Shown one piece after another: positions 16,249 through 25,504 of a stretch of 64,000 nt of DNA (the first letter of the stretch is position 1; the number at the start of each line of letters is the position of its first letter). The stretch comes from Bacillota bacterium (GTDB lineage: Bacteria; Bacillota; Clostridia; Tissierellales; Tissierellaceae), in the NCBI GenBank assembly GCA_023388495.1, contig JAEWGC010000039.1, positions 124,001 through 188,000 of the forward strand, in the 5' to 3' direction. A model generated the notes under the pieces. The model had not been told where the DNA came from. It worked only from the letters and a program-made list of their open reading frames with translations, and searched no databases. A program made the position numbers and the translations under genes.

Positions 16249-16266
16249 TTATAATCATTATGATTA
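16249..16266. promoter_or_regulatory. Fur/PerR-family-like operator (candidate)
   Basis: TTATAATCATTATGA (16249-16263) matches the PerR 7-1-7 pattern TTATAATnATTATAA at all but one base, and an overlapping perfect 7-1-7 palindrome, TAATCATTATGATTA, spans 16252-16266. It lies 18 bases upstream of the permease start codon on the minus strand and 65 bases before nadE on the plus strand. The regulator is not in the window. Confidence 0.45.
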
Positions 16267-16331
16267 ATCTCACCAATTATAGAGAAGATATACATATACA
16301 GAAAAGTCAATAATTACTTGGAGGGAAGAAA

Positions 16332-17048
16332 ATGGAGAATATAGATTTAACTATTAAAAAATTAGTAGAGTGGCTACAAGAAAAGGTAAATGAAGCAAAT
16401 GCAAAAGGAGTAGTTTTTGGATTAAGTGGAGGGATAGATTCTGCTGTTATAGCGGGTCTTGCCAAAAAGGCATTCCCAGATAACTCATTGGGTATTATTA
16501 TGCCTTGCCATAGTGACCCTATAGATGAAGAACATGCAATATTAGTAGCTGAAGCCTTAAAATTAGAAACTGCAAAAGTAGATTTATCTAATTCATTTGA
16601 TACACTATTAGATTCTATAAAAGTAGAAAATAAAAATAAAATGGCTATATCTAACTTAAAGCCAAGACTTAGAATGACGACTCTATACTATTTTGCACAA
16701 AATAACAATTATTTAGTAATAGGCTCAAGCAACAAATCTGAATTTACAGTAGGATATTTTACTAAACATGGAGATAGTGGAGTAGATATACTTCCTCTAG
16801 CATCCTTTGTAAAATATGAAATTAGGGAATTGGCTAGGGCTCTAGAAATACCTAGTATTATAATAGAGAAGCCACCAACAGCAGGGCTATGGGCAAATCA
16901 GACTGATGAAAAAGAAATGGGATTTTCCTATGATGTATTAGATAACTATATAAAAACAGGTGAAGGACCAAAGGAAATAGTAGAAAAGATTGAAAGAATG
17001 AATGATATTAGTGAGCATAAGAGAGTCTATCCGCCAATATATCAATGA
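16332..17048 (+). CDS. nadE: NAD+ synthase, ammonia-dependent
   Basis: A 238-residue single-domain enzyme that amidates nicotinate adenine dinucleotide with ATP and ammonia, the last step of NAD synthesis. FGLSGGIDSAV (about 28-38) is the ATP-pyrophosphatase P-loop. SSNKSEFTVGYFTKHGD and KPPTAGLWANQTDEKEMGFSYDVLD are typical of NadE. There is no glutaminase domain, so free ammonia or a separate partner supplies nitrogen. GGAGGGAAG precedes the ATG. It is divergent from the TSUP genes. Confidence 0.93.
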   Translation: MENIDLTIKKLVEWLQEKVNEANAKGVVFGLSGGIDSAVIAGLAKKAFPDNSLGIIMPCHSDPIDEEHAILVAEALKLETAKVDLSNSFDTLLDSIKVENKNKMAISNLKPRLRMTTLYYFAQNNNYLVIGSSNKSEFTVGYFTKHGDSGVDILPLASFVKYEIRELARALEIPSIIIEKPPTAGLWANQTDEKEMGFSYDVLDNYIKTGEGPKEIVEKIERMNDISEHKRVYPPIYQ

Positions 17049-17130
17049 TAAAAATTTAATAAATATAATGCAATAATCATAATATTATGCTAGAATAGAT
17101 AAGGCAATACTATAAAGGGAGTGAAATTTC

Positions 17131-17868
17131 ATGGCAGGACATTCCAAATGGAATAATATTAAAAATAGAAAAGGTAAAGAAGATGCCAAAAGAGCAAAGG
17201 TATTTACAAAGCTAGGTAGATATATTATGGTAGCCGCGAAAGAAGGTGGACCAGATCCAGACTATAACCCAGCATTAAAAGCAGCTATAGATAAAGCAAA
17301 GGCAGAAAACATGCCAAATGATAATATAGAGAGAGCAATTAAAAAAGGTTCAGGAGAACTAGGAGCAGATAATTATGAAGAAATTATCTACGAAGGCTAT
17401 GGACCAGGAGGAATAGCAGTTTTTGCTGCTTGTTTAACAGATAACAGAAATAGAACAGCGCCAGATGTCAGACACGCTTTTGACAAAGGTGGCGGAAATA
17501 TGGGTCAATCAGGCTGTGTTACTTTTATGTTCGATAGAAAAGGTATGATAGCAATAGAAAGAACTGATTCTATAGATGAAGATGAACTAACTATGTTAGC
17601 AATAGATTTAGGTGCAGAAGACTTTGTATCAGAAGATGAGGGGTTTGAAGTAATCACCTCTGTAGAAGATTTTAATACTGTTAAAGATGGATTAGCTGAA
17701 GCAGGCTATGAATTTGCCATGGCAGAACTTACTTATATTCCACAAAATACAATATCATTAACTAATCCAGATGATATAAAAAACATGCAAAAACTAATAG
17801 ATATGCTTGAAGATAATGACGACGTTCAAGAAGTATATCACAACTGGGAGATGCCGGAGGAAGAGTAG
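17131..17868 (+). CDS. yebC: YebC/PmpR family regulatory protein
   Basis: A 245-residue protein. MAGHSKWNNIKNRKGKEDAKRAK is the invariant family beginning, and GYGPGGIAVFAACLTDNRNRTAPDVRHAFDKGGGNMG follows. Members were annotated as DNA-binding regulators; recent work assigns a ribosome-associated role in relieving proline-type stalling, so the transcription-factor label is uncertain. Strong AAGGGAG site. It stands alone, with a long non-coding stretch behind it. Confidence 0.93.
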   Translation: MAGHSKWNNIKNRKGKEDAKRAKVFTKLGRYIMVAAKEGGPDPDYNPALKAAIDKAKAENMPNDNIERAIKKGSGELGADNYEEIIYEGYGPGGIAVFAACLTDNRNRTAPDVRHAFDKGGGNMGQSGCVTFMFDRKGMIAIERTDSIDEDELTMLAIDLGAEDFVSEDEGFEVITSVEDFNTVKDGLAEAGYEFAMAELTYIPQNTISLTNPDDIKNMQKLIDMLEDNDDVQEVYHNWEMPEEE

Positions 17869-18040
17869 GAATCCTCTGTAACTTTGCAATATCAATGGGG
17901 TGGCCAGTTAAGATTTTTTCGAAAATTTAAACTTGCCTGTGGATTAAGGTATACAGGAAATTTTATAATCTCTGAAAATCTCTATTTTACTATGGTATAC
18001 AAAGCCAAAAAAATCTATCTAAATTATGATGTACAGAAAT

Positions 18041-18086
18041 AAAACACCTTTTATTAATTTGTAAAAATTAATGGAGGTGTTTTTTG
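18041..18086 (+). terminator. Terminator-like hairpin distant from any gene
   Basis: AAAACACCT pairs with AGGTGTTTT, with inner arms TTAATTT and AAATTAA, followed by a T run. It is about 170 bases past the yebC stop. Confidence 0.65.
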
Positions 18087-18249
18087 TGTATTTAAAGTAT
18101 ATTATAATTAATCAAAATGACACATTGTAATACATTATTTATTTAAAATAATAGGCAATAACCCTTTGAGAAGATTGGTATTATACTTAAAACAGGAAAT
18201 ATATTCCCTGATGTATTATAAACCCTATCCAGTAGCTATCCTATAAACC

Positions 18250-18278
18250 TTGACATTAGTTACAAGTTAAAATAATAT
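18250..18278 (+). promoter_or_regulatory. Sigma-A promoter of the M23 peptidase gene
   Basis: A perfect TTGACA at 18250-18255 and TAATAT at 18273-18278 with a 17-base spacer, about 50 bases before the start. Confidence 0.65.
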
Positions 18279-18328
18279 AACAGTATATGGGAAAATGTAT
18301 ATCTTAGATATAGGGGCATGATTGAACC

Positions 18329-19462
18329 ATGAAAAGAAAATTGAGTATTTGCATACTAGTATCTATAATCTTATCATTATCTATAGTACAAGCCTATGCT
18401 GATTCTGTAGATGATTTAAAGAAACAACAGAAAAACATTAATAAGCAAATAGAAGAAACCAAAAAAGAGATTAAAGCAATAGAACAACAGGCTAAGGACG
18501 TATCTAAACAAATAGCAGATTTAGATTTAAAGATGGATAGTGCTACTAATGAATTAGATAAGGTAGAGAAGGAATTAGAGGATTTAGAGCTAAGTATTGA
18601 AAAAACAACCTTAGAATTAAAGGAAGCAGAAGAGAAAATTGATGATAAACAGGAGATATTTAACAAAAGGCTTAGGGTAATGTATAAAAACGGAAATGTA
18701 GGATATCTTGAAGTGCTTTTATCTTCTGCAAATATTAAAGACTTCTTATCTAGACAAGATATGATAAAGGTCATAGCAAAACATGATACTGAATTAATTG
18801 AATATATGAAGGAACAAAGAAATATTATTGATACAAAGAAGACTGAGTTAGAGATACAAAAAATTGCAGTACAGGTATCAAAGACTAAGTTAGAGGCTAA
18901 GAAAAGAGACTTAATAAAGGTTTCTAGAGAAAAAGAAGCGTTGATGGAGAGGCTCGAAAAAGATAAGGTTGCTTATGAAAAAGAATATGATAAATTAAAT
19001 GATTTTGCAAAGAAAATTGAATCAGATATAGTAAAAAGGCAAATAAATACTGGTCCTTATTCAGGTGGTATAATGGAATGGCCTGTGCCAGTATATAAAA
19101 AAATAAGTGATTACTACGGTTATAGAATTCACCCTGTTTTTAAGGTTAAAAAATTGCATACGGGTATAGATATATCTGCAAATCATGGGGAAAGAGTAGT
19201 TGCTGCTTCTGCAGGAACTGTAATATATTCAGGTACATTGGGAGGTTATGGAAAAACCATAATGATAGATCATGGTGGTGGTATAGTTACACTTTATGGT
19301 CATAATTCATCTTTAGTAGTAAAAGAAGGACAAGAGGTAAAAAGAGGTGATACTATTGCAAAAATTGGTAGTACAGGAGTATCCACTGGACCACACTGTC
19401 ATTTTGAAGTTAGAAAAAATGGGGCTTATGTTGACCCAATTCCATGGTTAAAAAGAAAATAA
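18329..19462 (+). CDS. Coiled-coil M23 family peptidoglycan endopeptidase (EnvC-like)
   Basis: A 377-residue secreted protein. Residues 1-24 form a signal peptide ending QAYADS. Residues about 27-240 are a long coiled coil rich in Lys, Glu, Gln and Leu with RMYKNGNVGYLEVLLSS between helices, the layout of EnvC/PcsB-type wall hydrolases. The C-terminal 120 residues are an M23 LytM domain with intact zinc ligands: HTGID (HxxxD) and HCHFE (HxH). The layout suggests regulated hydrolysis at division or growth sites. A good promoter and a terminator bound it, so it is monocistronic. Confidence 0.9.
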   Translation: MKRKLSICILVSIILSLSIVQAYADSVDDLKKQQKNINKQIEETKKEIKAIEQQAKDVSKQIADLDLKMDSATNELDKVEKELEDLELSIEKTTLELKEAEEKIDDKQEIFNKRLRVMYKNGNVGYLEVLLSSANIKDFLSRQDMIKVIAKHDTELIEYMKEQRNIIDTKKTELEIQKIAVQVSKTKLEAKKRDLIKVSREKEALMERLEKDKVAYEKEYDKLNDFAKKIESDIVKRQINTGPYSGGIMEWPVPVYKKISDYYGYRIHPVFKVKKLHTGIDISANHGERVVAASAGTVIYSGTLGGYGKTIMIDHGGGIVTLYGHNSSLVVKEGQEVKRGDTIAKIGSTGVSTGPHCHFEVRKNGAYVDPIPWLKRK

Positions 19463-19472
19463 AATACCAATT

Positions 19473-19515
19473 TAAACAGAACCTAGATTGTATTGATCTT
19501 GGTTCTGTTTTATTT
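19473..19515 (+). terminator. Rho-independent terminator
   Basis: AAACAGAACC pairs with GGTTCTGTTT around a partly paired 17-base middle, followed by T-rich sequence. Confidence 0.75.
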
Positions 19516-19767
19516 CTAGTGCGTTTTTCCTCAAATATCGTTTTAATATTCAGATTCCATTGAGCAATTATTGTATTAAGTAAACAGGACTTTTTCATAT
19601 ATTTAATAATTTGGAAACATCTAGGTTCTATTTGGAAAAAATTCGTTGGTATAATTTACTTTGAGATAAAATAGATTTTGAAGATTTCAGAAGACCATAT
19701 AACCTAAATATCCAATGGATAAATAGTTTTTTACAAAGGCGAAATAGGGTAAACAGGGGGTGTAGAT
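19516..19767. other. Non-coding stretch upstream of the decayed permease
   Basis: AT-rich sequence with no ORF worth reporting. A TATAAT at 19650-19655 has no good -35 box. This may be the decayed control region of the pseudogene that follows; an ATPase partner gene, usual beside such permeases, is not present here. Confidence 0.4.
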
Positions 19768-21246
19768 ATGCTACGAAAAATAGCCTTATCTAGTATGAAG
19801 GGAAGGAAAAAAGATATTCTTATATTATCATTTGTAATCATATTATCATTCCTATTTATAACAATAGCCACAGTATTTCATGCTAGTTCGGAAATGACTA
19901 AGTATGAGCAAAAAACTGCCATGTTTGGGAAATGGGATTTTGCATATTACAATGGAGATCAAGAGATACAAAATAGTTTATTAGAACTAGATGATGTAAA
20001 AAAGCTAGGGGTTAGTAGAGTAATAGGGAAATCATCTACCTGTGGAATGGTAGGGACTGTGAACCAGAATCTTGTAGACCTAGGCTCTTTTCATATATAT
20101 GAGAGAAGGATGCCAGAGAAGGACTCAATTTGAAAATACAACTAAACAAGGTTCTATTACAAGTCAAAAAGCTTATATAACTAGAGATATGGTTGTAACA
20201 GGAATTGTTCAAACCTACAGTAATCTATGGGATAAAAGTCATTATTCAGTTGCTAATGCCTTCATAACAGAAAACACGGCAAAATATCTTATCGAAGATG
20301 GATACCTTTTAAGTAAAGAAGCAGATACTAGTATGTTTAAGACCCCATATAATTTATTTATAGATACCAAACTTTCACCAGAGGATTTTTCTAATAAGTA
20401 TAAAGATGATTTCCAAAAACTTAGGATAAATTCCTATTTATATTCAGAAATAGAAGGTTCAACAGAAAACACATTAGCCTATGACATTTTGTTATCAGTA
20501 TTTTTGGCTACAATTTTTTCAGTGTTTTTAATATACTTCACACAAATGAGGAGACGAACTAGGAGAATAGCCTTATTAAAATCTATTGGTGCAACCAATG
20601 ATCAAATAGGAAAACTTCTATTTTTAGAAGTATGCTATCTTCTTGTCATAACAATTCCTATAGGTGTAGTTAGTGGAATAGGAATAGGAAAGTTAGTTTT
20701 ATTTATTATAAACAAATATGGAGAAACTGAGTTGAATTTTCATATTGATTATAGATTAACAGCTTTAGGTGTATTGATAGGTGTTTTAGCAATATTTATT
20801 AGTATGTCAGCATCGATGATAATGTCCATGAAAATTCCACTAATAGGAACCATATCATAGCAACCTAAACGAAAAAAACTTTGATAGGATTTAAGAAGGA
20901 AAAAATCAAATTAAAAGAACTAAGCCATAAGAATCCAATTATTAAAGTTAATCGGAAAAGTAAACAGGTAAATTTAGATATGAAGATACAAACCTTTGGT
21001 AAAATATCTTTTAGAAATATTAAATATCATAAAAAGAAATATTTACTGACATCAGGGCTATATACCATTACTATAATTGTACTATTGGGCTGCACTTTTT
21101 TTAGCTATCTATTTTTCGGGGACTATATCAATAACGTTATAATTACAGGTTAACCATCTTATGGATATGAAGTTAGCTATGGATTGACTAGAGATGAGAT
21201 AGCTGATTTTACAGAAGATCTTAGTTTAAAAGAAGATTTTAGATAA
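19768..21246 (+). pseudogene. Decayed ABC transporter permease (FtsX-like)
   Basis: Three consecutive reading frames together resemble one FtsX/MacB-type permease but are broken. Piece 1 (19768-20133) has a first membrane helix and extracellular start ending at RRMPEKDSI and a stop. Piece 2 (about 20099-20860) resumes in another frame with ITRDMVVTGIVQTYSN, three membrane helices and RRRTRRIALLKSIGATNDQIGKL, a typical FtsX stretch; some extracellular sequence seems deleted at the junction. Piece 3 (20881-21153) restarts the second FtsX half (SFRNIKYHKKKYLLTSGLY) and stops after one helix, with a last in-frame remnant to 21246. The second half's C-terminal helices are gone. No adjacent ATPase gene. 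Confidence 0.8.
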
Positions 21247-21284
21247 TCAACCAATTGATAACATTAGAAGCTTGGGAAGATAAG

Positions 21285-21328
21285 CTAAAAAAGCTACAAT
21301 AGAAGCTAATTCTATTGCAGCTTTTTTT
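21285..21328 (+). terminator. Rho-independent terminator
   Basis: AGCTACAATAGAA pairs with TTCTATTGCAGCT around a 5-base loop, with flanking A and T runs. It survives after the decayed permease and insulates the ATPase gene. Confidence 0.8.
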
Positions 21329-21425
21329 ATGCTAAATCAAAAAATAGTCATAAAATACAAGGACAAACTATATAAATATAAGGACAACTATATGAAGAAA
21401 AAATAAGGGGAAAAGGGGGAAAAGG

Positions 21426-24155
21426 ATGAACTGGTATAAGCAGGGAGAAGAGGAGGTATTGAAAAACTTAGGGACAAGTATAAAAAAAGGTTTAACCGAT
21501 TCAGAAGTTCAAAAAAGACTAGAGAAATATGGAAGAAATGAGCTAAAGGAAAAACCTAAAGAAGGTCTTGTTTCAAAGATAATAAGTCAATTCTCAGATT
21601 TTTTAGTTTTAATTCTGATTGCTGCAGCCTTAATTTCTATTTTTATTGGTGAAACTAGGGATTCAATTGTAATATTATCTATTGTAGTAGTAAATGCATT
21701 TTTGGGAATTTATCAAGAAGGGCGAGCTGAAAAGGCATTGGAAGCGCTTCAAAAGATGACATCTCCAACAGCCAAGGTTATCAGAAATGGACATTTAGAT
21801 GTAGTTCCTGCTGCTAATTTAGTACCTGGTGATTTAATAGTACTTGATGCAGGAGACATAGTTCCAGCTGATATCAGGTTAGTGGAAAGCTCTAATCTAA
21901 AAATTGATGAAGCATCATTAACAGGAGAGTCTGTACCTGTAGAAAAGAAAAGCAATAAGGTTTATGAAGAGGATATGCCATTAGGAGATAGAGAAAATAT
22001 GGGCTTTATGAGTACTATTGCAACCTATGGAAGAGCAAGAGGAATAGTAGTAGAGACAGGGCACAATACGGAGATTGGTAGGATAGCAACACAGATTCAA
22101 TCCTTTGATGAGGAATTAACTCCATTACAGAAAAAGTTAAATGAGCTAGGCAAGTACTTAGGTATAATCACCATAGTAGTATGTATAATTGTATTTGGTG
22201 TTGGTATATTACAAGGAAGAAAAGTAATGGATATGTTTATGGTGGCAATTAGTTTAGCTGTTGCAGCTATTCCTGAAGGCCTACCTGCTATTGTAACCAT
22301 TGTATTGGCCTTAGGCATGAATAAAATGGTAGCAAGACATGCCATAGTTAAAAAACTTCTCGCTGTTGAGACTCTTGGAAGTATAACAGTCATATGTTCA
22401 GATAAGACTGGTACTTTAACTCAAAATGAAATGACAGCAGTAAGGATTTTTACAGGTAACAAGATTTATCACGCAACTGGGGTAGGATATAATCCTACAG
22501 GAGATTTTAAAATAGAAGAAAAAAAGATAAATCCTATGGAAGTAATTGATCTGAAAAATTTGTTATCCATAGGGGTATTGGCTAATGATGCAGATATCAA
22601 TGGTGCTAATGGAGTATTTAAGGTAGTTGGTGATCCAACAGAGGGGGCACTAGTTACATTAGCCCATAAGGGGAACATAACTAAAAAAGAGATGAACAAA
22701 GAATATCCTAGGATTGAGGAAATACCATTTGATTCTGATAGAAAGATGATGACAACATTTCATAAAAACTATATACCAGGAAAAATAGTATCTTTTACTA
22801 AAGGGGCTCCAGATATAGTTATAAAAAGATGTAAATATATTAGCATCAATGGAGAAAAAATGGTCTTTGATGATATCTTAAGAAAAAAGGTATTAGATGT
22901 TAATAATTTCTTTGCTAAAGATGCTTTAAGGGTCTTAGCTTTATCTTACAGAGAGTATGATAATCTTCCTAGTGATATATCTTCAGATAGTAGTGAAAAG
23001 GAAATGATATTTGTAGGATTAGTAGGTATGATAGATCCTTCACGACCTGAAGCAAAGGAGGCCATTGTTAAATGTAAGGAAGCAGGAATCAAGCCTATCA
23101 TGATAACTGGAGATTATAGAGAGACTGCCTATGCAATTGCAAAGGAGCTAGGTATTACTAAATCTATTAATGAGGTTATGGTAGGTGAAGAATTAGATGG
23201 TATCTCAGATAGGGCTTTTAAAGATATAGTGAAAAACACAACTGTTTATGCTAGAGTATCCCCAGAGCATAAGGTTAGAATAGTTTCTGCACTTAAGGCC
23301 AATGGAGAGATTGTTGCTATGACAGGTGATGGTGTTAATGATTCTATGGCATTAAAGAAGGCAGATATTGGAATTTCCATGGGTATAACTGGCACAGATG
23401 TAGCAAAGAGTACAGCTGAAGTAATCCTTACTGATGATAATTTTGCAAGCATTGTAGCTGCTGTGGAAGAGGGTAGAGTGATTTATAGCAATATTAGGAA
23501 ATTTGTATTTTTCCTTTTATCCTGCAATATTGGTGAAATTATAATAGTTTTTGCCAGTATATTATTTAATTTACCTGTACCACTCTTACCAATACAGTTG
23601 TTGTGGCTAAATCTAGTAACAGATAGTTTTCCTGCCTTAGCTCTAGGGATGGAAAAGGGTGAAGAGGATATAATGAGGTTAAAGCCTAGAGACCCAGATT
23701 CACCAATAATAGATAGTCATATGATGGTAGATATAATGATTCAAAGTATAACCATTGGTGCTACATCGCTTCTGGCTTATGTTTGGGGTCTTAAGGTTTT
23801 TCCAGATAGTTTAATGAAGGCTAGAACTATAGCTTTTTCAACATTGATTTTAGCGGAGCTTTTAAGAGCATATTCAAGTAGATCAGAAAGACATATTCTA
23901 TTTGAAATAGGAATTTTCTCAAATCCAACTATGATATATGCAACTACATTATCATTTTTTCTTTTATTAGGGGTTATATATGTTCCGGTTCTACAGCCAA
24001 TATTCCATACAGTCCCATTGCAGTTAATTGACTGGGGAATTATCGTAAGCTTTGCATTTTTCCCTTTAATAATATCTGAGCTATATAAGGCATTATTTAA
24101 TAGAAATAAAGAAGAAAAAGAAATATCCATGAAATTACACAAAGAAAGATTTTAG
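21426..24155 (+). CDS. Calcium-transporting P-type ATPase (P2A, PacL/SERCA-like)
   Basis: A 909-residue cation pump. TGES (about 166-169) marks the actuator domain, PEGLPA (about 283-288) the M4 site with the Ca2+-ligand Glu, DKTGTLT (phosphorylated Asp about 326) the P domain, and TGDGVND (about 633-639) the hinge. In M5 NIGE keeps the Asn and Glu equivalent to SERCA N768 and E771, and in M6 NLVTD keeps N796, T799 and D800, so both calcium sites look intact. About ten membrane helices. The ATG follows GGGGGAAAAGG. It is monocistronic. Spore-formers often carry such a pump; a role in spore calcium is inference. Confidence 0.92.
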   Translation: MNWYKQGEEEVLKNLGTSIKKGLTDSEVQKRLEKYGRNELKEKPKEGLVSKIISQFSDFLVLILIAAALISIFIGETRDSIVILSIVVVNAFLGIYQEGRAEKALEALQKMTSPTAKVIRNGHLDVVPAANLVPGDLIVLDAGDIVPADIRLVESSNLKIDEASLTGESVPVEKKSNKVYEEDMPLGDRENMGFMSTIATYGRARGIVVETGHNTEIGRIATQIQSFDEELTPLQKKLNELGKYLGIITIVVCIIVFGVGILQGRKVMDMFMVAISLAVAAIPEGLPAIVTIVLALGMNKMVARHAIVKKLLAVETLGSITVICSDKTGTLTQNEMTAVRIFTGNKIYHATGVGYNPTGDFKIEEKKINPMEVIDLKNLLSIGVLANDADINGANGVFKVVGDPTEGALVTLAHKGNITKKEMNKEYPRIEEIPFDSDRKMMTTFHKNYIPGKIVSFTKGAPDIVIKRCKYISINGEKMVFDDILRKKVLDVNNFFAKDALRVLALSYREYDNLPSDISSDSSEKEMIFVGLVGMIDPSRPEAKEAIVKCKEAGIKPIMITGDYRETAYAIAKELGITKSINEVMVGEELDGISDRAFKDIVKNTTVYARVSPEHKVRIVSALKANGEIVAMTGDGVNDSMALKKADIGISMGITGTDVAKSTAEVILTDDNFASIVAAVEEGRVIYSNIRKFVFFLLSCNIGEIIIVFASILFNLPVPLLPIQLLWLNLVTDSFPALALGMEKGEEDIMRLKPRDPDSPIIDSHMMVDIMIQSITIGATSLLAYVWGLKVFPDSLMKARTIAFSTLILAELLRAYSSRSERHILFEIGIFSNPTMIYATTLSFFLLLGVIYVPVLQPIFHTVPLQLIDWGIIVSFAFFPLIISELYKALFNRNKEEKEISMKLHKERF

Positions 24156-24162
24156 TATGGAG

Positions 24163-24198
24163 GAAAAAAACAAACCCTTCCGTAGGGTTTGTTTTTTA
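24163..24198. terminator. Bidirectional terminator
   Basis: AAACAAACCCT pairs with AGGGTTTGTTT around TCCGT, with seven A on one side and six T on the other. It serves the ATPase gene and the convergent molybdoenzyme operon. Confidence 0.85.
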
Positions 24199-24200
24199 TC

Positions 24201-24908
24201 TTAGTTCAGCTTGGATTTCGTATCATTATAAAACATTACCATTGCCCCAGCTGTAGTCCTTTCGGATAATGGAAGGCCACATCGGCAAATACGATAAAAT
24301 CTAGTTTTATCATCATGGATACTTTTAAACCTTCTATAGATTTTAAGGGCTACTCTTGAATTAAACCTTATATAGTCTTCTATGGAATCTAACATATATG
24401 TTCCGGTTTCAACCTTAAACTCCTTTACATATTCATAACTACTCTTAACAAAGGATTCATATTGACGGTGATCATCTAGCAATCTAATATTAGCATGTTG
24501 TGGGATTGTCATATCTTGAATAATGTGCAAGGCTGCTCCAAAGTAGAATTGTGATTTATTAAATTCTCCTTTACTCCATAGGTTAATAGCTTCATCATAA
24601 TATTCTACCCCTAAATCCATAGCAGATTTTCTTCCATACATTCCTCTTTTTTTATAGGGGTTATAAAAATGGTTTGAACTTTTAAAATCTTGATCTGCCC
24701 ATACTGCACCTTCATTTATATCAAAGATAAAGCTCCTAAAAAAGTTATACTCCTCTAAATACTTATCATTTTTTAGTATATTTAGTGCATTTAGATTAAT
24801 AAATTTATGAACTTTGCAATGAGTATTGATTATTGATTTTTTTATTGGGTTAGCTACGCTAAAAACTGTTTTCAACATATGATCATATGTTGATTCAAAG
24901 AAATCCAT
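24201..24908 (-). CDS. Zinc-dependent phospholipase C family protein, no export signal
   Basis: A 235-residue all-alpha protein like the catalytic domain of clostridial alpha-toxin. By alignment with that toxin the zinc ligands appear kept: His34 (H11 there), Asp72/74 (D56), His80 (H68), His128 and Asp132 in ALHIIQDMTIPQH (H126, D130), His138 (H136), His147 (H148) and Glu151 (E152). There is no signal peptide, no N-terminal Trp1 equivalent and no C2 membrane-binding domain; about 30 extra residues precede His34. It is the last gene of the molybdoenzyme operon, the start adjoining the previous stop. Substrate unknown. Confidence 0.75.
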   Translation of the reverse strand: MDFFESTYDHMLKTVFSVANPIKKSIINTHCKVHKFINLNALNILKNDKYLEEYNFFRSFIFDINEGAVWADQDFKSSNHFYNPYKKRGMYGRKSAMDLGVEYYDEAINLWSKGEFNKSQFYFGAALHIIQDMTIPQHANIRLLDDHRQYESFVKSSYEYVKEFKVETGTYMLDSIEDYIRFNSRVALKIYRRFKSIHDDKTRFYRICRCGLPLSERTTAGAMVMFYNDTKSKLN

Positions 24909-24909
24909 T

Positions 24910-25485
24910 TTAATCACCTACCATGTGTAATTGATTGATCCTATTATAATCCTCCATAGTATCTATATCTATTAATATTCCCGGATCATCAATATTTATA
25001 AAAGTACTTTCTTTTACAGAGATGAAATCTCTTAAAGTCTCATAATAGCTATTTCTTAATATTTCATCTATTAGATAGGATTTCATTAATAATGGATGGC
25101 CTCTTTTTCCATTATAGACTGGAATTATTATGTCTTTGTCTATAGCCATCATATCCTTATATGTCTTACTATTAATAAGAGGATAATCTCCAGGTATTAG
25201 AAAGAACCTATCCTTCCTAATATTCGCTATCCCTTTTTTTATAGAACTAAACATTCCCGATAAGTAATCTTCATTATATACCAATTTTACTTTGGAATAT
25301 TTATATAAAATATGTTCTATATCTGATATTCTATGGCCACCTACGACTATTATACTCGAGCATATGTCATACATCCCAAGGATACATTGCTCTATTACAG
25401 TTTTTCCGTAAACATCTAGGATCAATTTATTAGTACCAACCCTTGATGACAATCCAGCAGCCAATACTATTCCTTCAACTTTCAT
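24910..25485 (-). CDS. MocA-like molybdenum cofactor nucleotidyltransferase
   Basis: A 191-residue nucleotidyltransferase. VLAAGLSSRVGTNKLIL is the NTP-binding signature, followed by VGGH, LIPGDYPLI with the metal-binding Asp, GKRGHPLL and ILIDIDTMEDY, all typical of MocA/MobA-like enzymes that attach CMP or GMP to molybdopterin. Position behind the three molybdenum hydroxylase subunits supports MocA, making molybdopterin cytosine dinucleotide. It is 19 bases after the 2Fe-2S subunit. Confidence 0.85.
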   Translation of the reverse strand: MKVEGIVLAAGLSSRVGTNKLILDVYGKTVIEQCILGMYDICSSIIVVGGHRISDIEHILYKYSKVKLVYNEDYLSGMFSSIKKGIANIRKDRFFLIPGDYPLINSKTYKDMMAIDKDIIIPVYNGKRGHPLLMKSYLIDEILRNSYYETLRDFISVKESTFINIDDPGILIDIDTMEDYNRINQLHMVGD

Positions 25486-25504
25486 ATTTATCTCCTTAAA
25501 TTTA

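Larger units (their letters stand above)
17869..18328. other. 460-base non-coding stretch after yebC
   Basis: No ORF of note on either strand. It holds a strong terminator-like hairpin (18041-18086) about 170 bases after yebC, with no gene between them, and a good promoter (18250-18278) for the next gene. GGTATAC occurs twice, 50 bases apart (near 17950 and 17995). The part before the hairpin could be a long 3' untranslated region or a small RNA; nothing identifies it further. Confidence 0.5.

Noticed and set aside
18394..18774. Minus-strand ORF of 126 codons opposite the coiled-coil region of the M23 peptidase
   Set aside because: It is a shadow of the Lys/Glu-rich coiled coil, giving a Ser/Phe/Leu-rich product with no start signal.
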